Shown: positions 1-5,589, counted from the stretch's first letter. The stretch: 5,720 bases of DNA from Candidatus Pacearchaeota archaeon (GCA_016234025.1 JACQLL010000049.1:1-5720), one strand, 5' to 3'. Notes: generated from the sequence alone by a model not told the origin. Translations and numbers: made by a program.

Positions 1-99
1 GAATTGTTTCGTATGAGGTATAATCATTTTAGGCCTCACACAAGTTTAGAAAATAAATGTCCGAGTCAGGTTTATTTTGATATTAATAAGTTAATTTAG
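1..99 (+). CDS. DDE (rve-type) transposase, C-terminal end, partial
   Basis: The plus-strand frame is open from base 1 to a TAG stop at 97-99 and encodes 32 residues. It contains YNHFRPHTSL followed by ENKCPSQVYF. This closely matches the conserved C-terminal tail of integrase-core transposases of the IS3/IS481 type (YN.xRPHxSLxxxTPxxxY), which lies just after the catalytic glutamate. The start, the zinc or HTH domain and the DDE residues lie outside the window, so intactness cannot be judged. The enzyme would cut and join insertion-sequence ends. The exact IS family is not certain from this tail alone; the usual TP before the last helix is CP here. The right end of the element should lie between 100 and about 153. 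Confidence 0.75.
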   Translation, partial: ELFRMRYNHFRPHTSLENKCPSQVYFDINKLI

Positions 100-103
100 G
101 GGT

Positions 104-117
104 AGGACATATGTCCT
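104..117. repeat. 14-bp perfect palindrome
   Basis: AGGACATATGTCCT is a perfect 14-bp palindrome starting 5 bp after the transposase stop codon. It could be a protein-binding site or part of the insertion-sequence end, or a cruciform or transcript hairpin ending the transposase mRNA. There is no T-run after it, so a terminator role is not supported. The sequence does not decide its role. Confidence 0.6.
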
Positions 118-139
118 GAACCAATACATGTGTTTGGTT
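118..139. repeat. Small inverted repeat GAACCAA / TTGGTT
   Basis: AACCAA (119-124) pairs with TTGGTT (134-139) around a 9-nt loop that itself contains ACATGT. Together with the 14-bp palindrome it forms the tail of the insertion-sequence region. A similar arrangement, GAACCAAC with GTTGGTTC, occurs at 5686-5714. Both share GAACCAAYAC at the left arm. They may be related element ends, but the match is short. Confidence 0.4.
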
Positions 140-153
140 ATCAAGATTCTTCT

Positions 154-245
154 TATAGTCCACTAATTTAATCTTTCGGTTTTCTGAAGCTTCGTGAGAA
201 GCGAAGATTAGAGAACTTCGTTCTCTTTATTTATTGGTGGGCTAT
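154..245 (+). repeat. 92-bp structured repeat, copy 1 (MITE-like or structured RNA)
   Basis: This segment matches 5590-5681 at 90 of 92 positions in the same orientation. The ends are complementary: 155-167 pairs with 233-245 (13 bp, P1, with G-T pairs at 159/241 and 164/236). Inside, 170-178 pairs with 202-209 (8 bp with one bulged T, P2), capped by CTTC-GTGA-GAAG, a GNRA-type tetraloop hairpin. Next to it, 210-216 pairs with 220-226 (7 bp, P3, loop TTC). Overall it is a three-way junction. The termini sit between TA dinucleotides, as in IS630/Tc1-type miniature elements, but because TA is part of the palindrome a target duplication cannot be proven. It contains no coding potential. Confidence 0.85.
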
Positions 246-250
246 ATAAA
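243..250 (+). promoter_or_regulatory. TATA box at the right edge of repeat copy 1
   Basis: TATATAAA is close to the archaeal TATA consensus. It is built from the last three bases of the 92-bp repeat plus flanking DNA; the second copy continues TATTAGG and has no such box. Transcription would start near 270-275, inside the first 27-bp repeat. It could give the gene at 426 a long leader, or a short RNA ending at the seven-T run at 340-346. No upstream A-rich BRE is evident. Confidence 0.4.
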
Positions 251-259
251 ACAAGCGAA

Positions 260-341
260 ACAATAAAATATCTCTCCTCTTCAATTCTTCACCAATATTC
301 ACCAACGTGTCAAGACAATAAAATATCTCTCCTCTTCAATT
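260..341. repeat. 27-bp exact direct repeat, two copies
   Basis: Bases 260-286 and 315-341 are identical over 27 bp, a period of 55 bp. Both begin ACAATAAAATATC and end CTCTTCAATT. The 28-bp spacer holds a further short repeat: TTCACCAA at 288-295 and again at 298-305. The unit has no dyad symmetry. The second copy runs into a seven-T tract. It lies in the region upstream of the gene at 426 and could be a tandem duplication, a pair of regulator sites, or leader RNA repeats. Confidence 0.8.
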
Positions 342-396
342 TTTTTCAATCTACAATTTTCAAATTCAAGCATCTTACTTTAAAACCACAACAATC

Positions 397-404
397 TTTT
401 TAAA
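397..404 (+). promoter_or_regulatory. TATA-like box for the gene at 426
   Basis: TTTTTAAA is centred about 25 nt upstream of the ATG at 426. In archaea this spacing puts the transcription start at or next to the ATG, implying a leaderless mRNA. No Shine-Dalgarno sequence lies upstream of this ATG, which agrees. Confidence 0.5.
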
Positions 405-425
405 CACAAGTTAATATTCCCTATC

Positions 426-860
426 ATGCAAATCATCGGCTTTAATTTTACAAAGATTCATGCAGAAAAATCACCCAACTTTAGAAACTCTCATAGAAAT
501 TATGCAGTCGAATTCACCAACTTCGAAAAAGAAAAAATCGACCTTCTCAAGGACGCGGAGGCCATAAACCTTTCTTTCCGTTACTCTTTGATTTATGAGG
601 ACAAAGAAGATGCCTCTTCAAAAGAAAAAGGAGAAAAGCTCGGAGAAACTTCTTTCGAAGGCACGATAAAGGTCTCAGCGTCGAAAGAAGAGACAAAGGA
701 CTTCCAAAAAGCATGGAAGAAAAAACAAGTCCCAACGTCTGCTGCATTACCAATTCAAAACTTTATTTTAAAGAGGTGCGCAACCAAATCTGTCTTTCTA
801 AACGACGAAATCGGTTTGCCAGACCCCCATTTAAAGATACCTCAACTACACCCACAATAA
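426..860 (+). CDS. Conserved archaeal hypothetical protein, possibly SecB-like fold
   Basis: The product has 144 residues, is soluble, and shows no signal peptide or membrane segment. It opens with MQIIGFNFTKIHAEK and alternates predicted strands: about 2-12, 26-31, 46-57 (INLSFRYSLIY) and 75-85 (TSFEGTIKVSA). A charged helix follows (87-100), then a helix with PIQNFILKRCATKSVFL (109-125) and a proline-rich tail, GLPDPHLKIP (130-139). Strands, then a helix, then a G.P.P..P tail is the order seen in SecB and SecB-like chaperones, and the ending resembles an unnamed archaeal family I have seen before. The SecB link is inference at fold level only. The loop at 58-72 is rich in K, E and D and may be disordered. 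The start is supported by the TATA box 25 nt upstream. The next gene begins 31 bp downstream on the same strand, so cotranscription is likely. Confidence 0.75.
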   Translation: MQIIGFNFTKIHAEKSPNFRNSHRNYAVEFTNFEKEKIDLLKDAEAINLSFRYSLIYEDKEDASSKEKGEKLGETSFEGTIKVSASKEETKDFQKAWKKKQVPTSAALPIQNFILKRCATKSVFLNDEIGLPDPHLKIPQLHPQ

Positions 861-891
861 AGCAAAGTAATAAAAAGAATGATTAATTTTT

Positions 892-1455
892 ATGATTATG
901 GATACGTATTATAGTAATCCTAAAGAAACTTATTTCGGTTTTGCATTTCAAGGGCATCTTCCACTGCAGAAAAAAGGTTTAATAAGTTACCTGGAAGACA
1001 ATTTAAGTGAGCTTGAAATTAAAGAGAGAGATTCAAAGTTTCTTTATCTTAGCGAGAGGCAAAATCACGACTCATTCGGACCAACCAAAATCTCTCTATC
1101 AATAACTCTCGATACCCCCACTATACTCTATGTCAGAAAGTTATTTTGGAGAATATTAAGATCCTATCATGATATGGAGCTGTTAGTTTTCTCTCTAAAT
1201 AAAACAACACTACACTACACCGCAACAGAGCTAATTGCTTTAAAACACAAAACAGCAGTTAGAACTCGACACTTTCAAACAGAACAGGAAAGACGCCTCA
1301 CAAAAATTAACTTGCAGGAAAGACTTCATGAATTTTGTCAGAGAACTTATGAAAATAAAAAATATTTAGTATCTATCACAAACGAGAGAGAGGACCAAAC
1401 TCGAAAACCTCTAAATTTTCTCCGACAATCAAAACTTCAAACTTATTTAGATTAA
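892..1455 (+). CDS. Hypothetical protein, overlaps the convergent phosphoesterase gene
   Basis: I do not recognise this 187-residue protein. It looks soluble, with no signal peptide or long hydrophobic segment. Predicted order: a strand near 14-19 (YFGFAF), a helix 25-38, strands 49-53 and 66-73 (KISLSITLD), a helix 77-91 with YVRKLFWRILRS, a strand 96-102 (ELLVFSL), then a basic helix-rich region (112-152) with many R, K, H and Q. Residues from about 162 on are encoded antisense to the last 80 bp of the phosphoesterase gene, so this low-complexity charged tail may be a late extension. ATG 892 is the first start; ATG 898 is equally possible, and neither has a clear Shine-Dalgarno. It follows the 144-aa gene by 31 bp, so the two may work together. 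The absence of a strong promoter of its own fits a bicistronic unit. Confidence 0.6.
   Translation: MIMDTYYSNPKETYFGFAFQGHLPLQKKGLISYLEDNLSELEIKERDSKFLYLSERQNHDSFGPTKISLSITLDTPTILYVRKLFWRILRSYHDMELLVFSLNKTTLHYTATELIALKHKTAVRTRHFQTEQERRLTKINLQERLHEFCQRTYENKKYLVSITNEREDQTRKPLNFLRQSKLQTYLD
1352..1362 (-). terminator. Oligo-T terminator after the phosphoesterase gene
   Basis: Read on the minus strand, TTTTTTATTTT begins 14 nt after the phosphoesterase stop codon. Archaeal RNA polymerase terminates at such U-rich stretches without needing a hairpin. The site lies inside the coding sequence of the convergent plus-strand gene. Confidence 0.45.
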
Positions 1456-2092
1456 AATCAAAGGCAAAACCCAAATCGTTTTCCCTCGGGTCGCTTCCTT
1501 CATTCCCTTCAAAAAAACTCGGAACAATCAAAACTTCTCTCCCTTTAAATCTTCCCTTTAGGAAACACTTAAACTTCTCCCTCTTCACGCCTCCAGGTTC
1601 GCTCAACTTAACGGCAGGATGTCCGTGTCCCATGATCCAAAATTTTATTTTCTTATTTTCAACTTCCTCTGACTTTTTATTACCATGAAAAAAACAAACC
1701 TCTCCGACACAATAGCTCTCTCTCAATTCTGTATTTTCAATCACTCTCAAAATCGGTTCCAGTATCGCGTCATGATTTCCTCTAACGACGACAATCCTCC
1801 TGCATTTCTGCAAAATATAACTAAACAACTCCTCAACATCATTGACCTCCTGCCTCATCATCTTCCCAAAATCATGCTTGACATCACCGAGAAAAACAAC
1901 TTCATCAACGTTTCCTGTTTCAGCAAAAACACTTTCAAAATAATTCAACACCTCTTTAAACATTTCTCTCCCGACGAAAACTCCTGTCCTGTTCAGGTAC
2001 TCTTCGTATCCAAGATGCAAATCTCCAACAACTAAAATTCTTCTTCCTTCGGTTTCAATCAGCAAACACTTGCCTATAAACTCTAAATTCAT
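1376..2092 (-). CDS. ICC-like metallophosphoesterase (COG1407 type)
   Basis: This 238-residue protein has the full calcineurin-like metal-binding set: GDLHLG (23-28), GDVKHDFG (69-76), RGNHD (104-108), FHG (135-137) and GHGHP (155-159). These supply the Asp, His and Asn ligands for a two-metal (typically manganese) phosphodiesterase centre. GDVKH is characteristic of the archaeal/bacterial ICC-like branch. In Pseudomonas a related MPE is encoded with Lhr-core helicase, a DNA ligase and an exonuclease, and is a Mn-dependent phosphodiesterase acting on nucleic acid; a similar role here is inferred. Length and the C-terminal strand ending VFEFGPLSRL look complete. The gene lies 60 bp downstream of the small membrane-protein gene and has its own TATA-like box, so it may be read both from lhr and alone. 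Its 3' 80 bp overlap a convergent gene. Confidence 0.92.
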   Translation of the reverse strand: MNLEFIGKCLLIETEGRRILVVGDLHLGYEEYLNRTGVFVGREMFKEVLNYFESVFAETGNVDEVVFLGDVKHDFGKMMRQEVNDVEELFSYILQKCRRIVVVRGNHDAILEPILRVIENTELRESYCVGEVCFFHGNKKSEEVENKKIKFWIMGHGHPAVKLSEPGGVKREKFKCFLKGRFKGREVLIVPSFFEGNEGSDPRENDLGFAFDFNLNKFEVLIVGENLEVFEFGPLSRL

Positions 2093-2113
2093 AAATTACT
2101 TCAAGAAAAGGGC

Positions 2114-2122
2114 TAATTAAAA
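2114..2122 (-). promoter_or_regulatory. TATA-like box for the phosphoesterase gene
   Basis: On the minus strand TTTTAATTA is centred 26 nt upstream of the ATG at 2092, in the 60-bp gap after the small upstream gene. The spacing suggests a leaderless start. No Shine-Dalgarno precedes this ATG. Confidence 0.4.
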
Positions 2123-2152
2123 CTATCGTCCATCAAAGTTAAATCTATTAGT

Positions 2153-2410
2153 TCAAGGGAGTTCACACGAATCATCTTCACCATCGCCATCTGTGTCGAT
2201 ACATCTTCCCCCATTATATATGCAGGTATCACAAGGAGTAATCCCCACACTCCAATCATAATGTTTCTGTTTTAATTGCCTCTCTTCATATGTGGGAGCT
2301 AAGACATATCCTTTAAAATATCCCGCACTCTTCAATAAAAAGAATCCGATAACAGCGACAATCACAGCCAACAAAACCCAAATCAAAATCCTCCTCGTCT
2401 CTCTTTTCAT
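2153..2410 (-). CDS. Small membrane-anchored protein with four Cys and a DxDxDG loop
   Basis: From ATG 2410 the product has 85 residues. A basic N-terminus (MKRETRR) precedes a hydrophobic helix (8-26), so residues 27-85 should lie outside the membrane. The tail holds C60, C63, C70 and C82 and, between the last two, DTDGDGEDD (72-80). This loop resembles one calcium site of thrombospondin-3 or dockerin repeats, and the cysteines could form two disulfides. Alternatively the C-x2-C pair with C70 and C82 could bind a metal. No lipobox is seen. GTG 2413 is an alternative start with a GGAG 11 nt upstream, but a TATA box 25 nt upstream of ATG 2410 favours the ATG. It sits 22 bp after the lhr stop and 60 bp before the phosphoesterase. 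I do not recognise the family; function unknown. Confidence 0.75.
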   Translation of the reverse strand: MKRETRRILIWVLLAVIVAVIGFFLLKSAGYFKGYVLAPTYEERQLKQKHYDWSVGITPCDTCIYNGGRCIDTDGDGEDDSCELP

Positions 2411-2431
2411 CACAAATTTAAACTCTCCTTC

Positions 2432-2438
2432 TTTAAAT
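2432..2438 (-). promoter_or_regulatory. TATA-like box overlapping the lhr stop codon
   Basis: On the minus strand ATTTAAA, within ATATTTAAAG, covers the lhr stop codon (2433-2435) and is centred 25 nt upstream of ATG 2410. It would let the small membrane-protein gene be transcribed without lhr, leaderless from ATG 2410. Confidence 0.4.
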
Positions 2439-5027
2439 ATCTTTCTTTCCTTCTATAATCTTCAAATGCAACTCATGCATCCTCTTCAAAAACTTTGCCT
2501 TGTCCTCCATCTTTATCAAATCAGTCCTTCCTTGCGTCACCAAACCCAAGCCAAAGGGCGAAACAAGGGGCGTCCTAACAACTTCAACCTTGATCTTATT
2601 CAAATCAATCAGTTTCAAAACTTTCTTAGCATTTTCAATATCCATTAAGTCCTCCATGACTTCTCTTCTCGCCTCTCTCAAAATGCAAAACTCATTGCTG
2701 ATTTTTTTGACAGAGCTATACAAAAACTCCGAATGAACCTGTTGCCTCCCCGCACTTTTCTCTCTCCCCTTATAATTTCTTAAAATCATCAAGCTCCGCC
2801 CGGCACAATGCCTAAATCTTCTTTTCAAAATATCGCTTCTCTCAATCGACTCTTTTAAAATTTCCAAGATATTTTTGCTATTAACAAAATCAATTATCTT
2901 TTTTTCATCAAGCTTCTCTCCCGCAATAAAAAATCCATTATCACTAATCCCCACTTCAACGTCTCTGGTTCTGATTCTCGCCGCAGCATAGCCATAAGCC
3001 CTCGACAGAGCGTCATTAACCCTCCTTCCATAAACACTGTGGAAAACAAGATACTCTTTCTCTTCTTTAAACTTCTCAACCAACAACCTCTCGCAATCAG
3101 GAATCTTCGAAAACTTTCTTTGTTCATCAAAATACTCATAAATCTCAAGCGCAACATTCCCATCACAATATAAATAAGTCTTAATAAAATCAACACAATC
3201 TTTTTTATCTTTCATTCTTTCACTGACAAATTTTCTAAACTTCCCGACCTCGACTGCAGAATCGAAACTCAATGGCAGCATTTCGGAAAACCACGAAGGT
3301 ATCGTGGGATTCTTAGAGATATCTGCCTTAACATACGCCTTCATTCCCCTCGAATACAAATACTGGTATTTCTGTCCGCCAAGAACAAAAACATCTCCTC
3401 GTTTCATCCGTTCAAGAAAACCCTCGTCGATTTTCCCGATTTCCAGCCCCTTTCTTTCCTCTGGAGAAGAAACAACAACTCTGATAAAACTCTCGCTCGG
3501 AATCGTCCCCAAATTCGTCATATAAATAACTCTTGCCAACTTGCCCTTCTTTCCAATTTCTCCCTTCTCTAAATCATACCATATCTTTGCATAAACATGT
3601 CTATGTTCCAAAGCATAGTCACCGGCCAAATAAGAGACAACAGAAAAAAAATCCTCTTTTGTTAACGACTCATAACAATAACTCTTCCTTATAATCCTCA
3701 ACATCTCGTCGACATTCCAGACTTTCGTTATAGCCATTCCATAAATCTGCTGCGCCAAAACATCCAAGGCATTCTTAGGTATATCTGCTCCGTCGATTTT
3801 CTTTTCAACCATCCCCTTCATCAAAACACCACACTCTACCAAGTCATCTCTATCCAGGACGATAAACATTCCCTTCGGATTATCGTGAAGCTTATGCCCT
3901 GCCCTGCCAATTCTCTGCAAAGCTCTTGCAACGCTCTTCGGCGACTTCAACAAAACAACAAAATCAATGCTTCCAATATCTATTCCCAACTCCAAGGAAG
4001 TAGAGCTAATAACTGCTTTCAGTTCTCCCTTCCTCAACCTCTCTTCAATCTCAAATCTCTTATCCTTACTCATAGAACTGTGATGCGCACCCAACAAACC
4101 CTGATACTTCCCTCTAAACCTGCTCTCCAAATGATGAATCACCCTCTCCGCCGCGTTCCTCGTATTTGTAAAAATCAGAGTCGTCCTGTACTTCTCAACT
4201 ATCCCATCGAGAATTTTATACAACTCTTTCTGGCTTTCAGAACTCTCTGCTTCAAGAATGTTCTCTCCCGGAAAATTCAGAGAAATATCTATCCCCTTGA
4301 CAAGCTTCACGTCTGCAATTAAACAATCCCTTTCGCTCCCTACCAAAAATTTAGCAATTTCCTCCAACGGAGAAATCGTAGCACTTAATCCAATCCTCAC
4401 AGGCTCAAACAGGCACATAGCAGACAATCTCTCTAAAGTTAAAGATAAGTAAACTCCTCGCTTGTTAGTAAGCGCATGCACCTCATCAACAACAAGATAT
4501 TCCAGCTTCTCTAAATGCTCGACAAATTTCCTGCTCGTCAACACAATCGCCAGTGTTTCAGGCGTCGTAACTAAAATATGCGGTACCTTCTTCAGCATCT
4601 TCACTCTCTCTTTCGTTTCGGTGTCTCCGGTTCTCAATCCAACACGAATCTCTTGCATCTTCAAATTTTTCTTCTCGGCAAGCCCGCTTATCTCGCGCAA
4701 TGGACTAATAAGATTAACAGCCACATCATTCGACAGCGCCTTCAAAGGAGAACAATAAACAGCATAAACTTTATTCTCAAGTTCGTTTTTCAAAGAAAGA
4801 GTAACAAGATAATTAAGTATGCTCAAAAAAGCAGTCAACGTTTTCGTTCCGCCAGTCGCCGCGCTTACAAGAATGTTTCTCCGGTCATTTATTCTTTTAA
4901 CACCATACAACTGCGTCAAACTAAAATCCTCAAACTTCGAAAAAAACCACTCCCGAACAAGCGGATGCAAAATTCTCTCTATCTCTTTTCCATCATTCTC
5001 TTTAACAAACTCGATATTTCCTTTCAT
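2433..5027 (-). CDS. lhr: Lhr-type superfamily 2 helicase (Lhr-core length)
   Basis: The 864-residue product has the size of the Lhr core, without the long bacterial C-terminal extension. It would be a 3'-to-5' ATP-dependent DNA or RNA:DNA translocase. Motifs in order: Walker A region AATGGTKT (56-63), Ia SPLKAL (93-98), RTGD (132-135), TTPE (154-157), DEVH (181-184), LSAT (214-217), LIFTNTR (284-290), HHSS (315-318), STSLELGIDIG (342-352) and QRIGRAGH (371-378). A winged-helix region (about 400-480) and the Lhr core domain follow, with NLGTIPSE (505-512), GDVFVLGG (544-551), PTIPSWFSEMLPLS (574-587) and RRVNDALSRA (668-677). Walker A is odd: the Gly before the Lys is Thr, and the preceding position is Gly. 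All other motifs are intact, so it is probably still an ATPase. It leads a cluster with the small membrane protein and the phosphoesterase. The start is supported by a TATA box 25 nt upstream. Confidence 0.95.
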   Translation of the reverse strand: MKGNIEFVKENDGKEIERILHPLVREWFFSKFEDFSLTQLYGVKRINDRRNILVSAATGGTKTLTAFLSILNYLVTLSLKNELENKVYAVYCSPLKALSNDVAVNLISPLREISGLAEKKNLKMQEIRVGLRTGDTETKERVKMLKKVPHILVTTPETLAIVLTSRKFVEHLEKLEYLVVDEVHALTNKRGVYLSLTLERLSAMCLFEPVRIGLSATISPLEEIAKFLVGSERDCLIADVKLVKGIDISLNFPGENILEAESSESQKELYKILDGIVEKYRTTLIFTNTRNAAERVIHHLESRFRGKYQGLLGAHHSSMSKDKRFEIEERLRKGELKAVISSTSLELGIDIGSIDFVVLLKSPKSVARALQRIGRAGHKLHDNPKGMFIVLDRDDLVECGVLMKGMVEKKIDGADIPKNALDVLAQQIYGMAITKVWNVDEMLRIIRKSYCYESLTKEDFFSVVSYLAGDYALEHRHVYAKIWYDLEKGEIGKKGKLARVIYMTNLGTIPSESFIRVVVSSPEERKGLEIGKIDEGFLERMKRGDVFVLGGQKYQYLYSRGMKAYVKADISKNPTIPSWFSEMLPLSFDSAVEVGKFRKFVSERMKDKKDCVDFIKTYLYCDGNVALEIYEYFDEQRKFSKIPDCERLLVEKFKEEKEYLVFHSVYGRRVNDALSRAYGYAAARIRTRDVEVGISDNGFFIAGEKLDEKKIIDFVNSKNILEILKESIERSDILKRRFRHCAGRSLMILRNYKGREKSAGRQQVHSEFLYSSVKKISNEFCILREARREVMEDLMDIENAKKVLKLIDLNKIKVEVVRTPLVSPFGLGLVTQGRTDLIKMEDKAKFLKRMHELHLKIIEGKKDI

Positions 5028-5048
5028 AAACCTCTTCGAAGAAATTAG

Positions 5049-5055
5049 TATTTAA
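5049..5055 (-). promoter_or_regulatory. TATA-like box for lhr
   Basis: On the minus strand TTAAATA is centred 25 nt upstream of the lhr ATG, consistent with a leaderless transcript. A GAGG lies only 3 nt before the ATG, too close for a normal Shine-Dalgarno. Further upstream, TTTAAAATTAAAA could be an A-rich recognition element or a second box. Confidence 0.5.
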
Positions 5056-5132
5056 GGGTTTGTTTTAATTTTAAATAGTTCAGAAGTTCGATCAAGAAGC
5101 CCAGCAATATTTAAGAATTTTCTAAATCATAC

Positions 5133-5162
5133 TCCTTGAAGAAGGATATTAAGCAGAATATC
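5133..5162. other. Overlapping small inverted repeats in the divergent intergenic region
   Basis: TCCTT (5133-5137) pairs with AAGGA (5142-5146), and GATATT (5145-5150) pairs with AATATC (5157-5162). The two share bases, so they would be alternatives. They lie in the 244-bp region between lhr and the winged-helix gene. In AT-rich DNA such short dyads are common, and no function is claimed. Confidence 0.25.
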
Positions 5163-5175
5163 TTTTAATGTTTCC

Positions 5176-5195
5176 ATATTATTTAACCATAATAT
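5176..5195. promoter_or_regulatory. Operator-like dyad upstream of the winged-helix gene
   Basis: ATATTAT (5176-5182) and ATAATAT (5189-5195) form a perfect 7-bp dyad with a 6-bp centre, a size suited to a dimeric winged-helix repressor. It is about 77 bp upstream of ATG 5272 and in the shared region with lhr, so it could affect either gene. The sequence is purely A/T, which makes chance occurrence plausible. Confidence 0.25.
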
Positions 5196-5242
5196 TATAC
5201 AAACCCCTTCTCTCAAAAAATTATCTCCGCTGAACCAAATAA

Positions 5243-5249
5243 CTTAAAT
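5243..5249 (+). promoter_or_regulatory. TATA-like box for the winged-helix gene
   Basis: CTTAAAT is centred 26 nt upstream of ATG 5272 and is preceded by AAATAA, which fits an archaeal BRE. No Shine-Dalgarno is present before the ATG. A leaderless transcript is the simplest reading. Confidence 0.5.
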
Positions 5250-5271
5250 CCTCAATATCCCTCTAAAAAAT

Positions 5272-5544
5272 ATGCCAATTATCTCACAACGAAAAAAAGA
5301 AAAAATTCAGGAACAAATACTCCACTACTTATTCGAAATCTCGCCTCAAGCAGTTCACACAATCAAAATCGCGGAAGAAATCGCCCGCGACGAAGAGTTC
5401 ACAAAATCACTTCTTTTAGATTTAAAATCAAAAAATCTCATAATCGAGGTCAACAAAAACTCCGATGGCAAAACGTATGAGCGAAGGCAACGTTGGAGAT
5501 TAACAGAGGAGGCCTATAAAATTTACTCAAGGCATCAAGTCTAA
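5272..5544 (+). CDS. Small winged-helix DNA-binding protein
   Basis: This 90-residue basic protein reads as one winged helix-turn-helix domain. Helix 1 spans about 10-22 (EKIQEQILHYLFE), helix 2 about 30-38 (TIKIAEEIA), the recognition helix about 42-54 (EFTKSLLLDLKSK), then a two-stranded wing (57-77) with the basic segment YERRQRWRL, and a final helix (78-88, TEEAYKIYSRH). The MPI....KKEKIQEQIL start and the RDEEF, RWRL and Y..HQ segments match small proteins I associate with Pacearchaeota and Woesearchaeota. No ligand or metal domain is attached, so it may be a transcription factor or a chromatin-associated protein. It is divergent from lhr, and an AT-rich dyad lies between them. The 92-bp repeat begins 46 bp after its stop and would fall in its 3' UTR if read through. 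Confidence 0.85.
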   Translation: MPIISQRKKEKIQEQILHYLFEISPQAVHTIKIAEEIARDEEFTKSLLLDLKSKNLIIEVNKNSDGKTYERRQRWRLTEEAYKIYSRHQV

Positions 5545-5589
5545 ATTAACCAATCTCAGCTTTATCAGGAAATCAATAAACTTTCGCAA

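Noticed and set aside
154..245. The 92-bp repeat as a tRNA or tRNA-like gene
   Set aside because: It has a 13-bp closing stem and no T-loop (TTCRANNC), D-loop GG or anticodon-arm geometry. The CCA-like bases are inside the stem, not at a 3' end.
260..341. The 27-bp repeat with a 28-bp spacer as a minimal CRISPR array
   Set aside because: There are only two units, the repeat has no palindromic character, the spacer contains its own internal repeat, and no cas genes are present.
547..753. A 68-codon minus-strand frame opposite the 144-aa gene
   Set aside because: The plus-strand frame has the better promoter, a family-like N- and C-terminus and an ordered fold pattern. The antisense frame is a shadow of its codons.
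1685..2035. A 116-codon plus-strand frame opposite the phosphoesterase
   Set aside because: The minus-strand frame carries all the metallophosphoesterase motifs, and the antisense product has no recognisable features.
2500..5055. Several plus-strand open frames of 60-156 codons opposite lhr
   Set aside because: They lie antisense to a gene with full helicase motifs, overlap each other in different frames, and have low-complexity compositions without recognisable domains.
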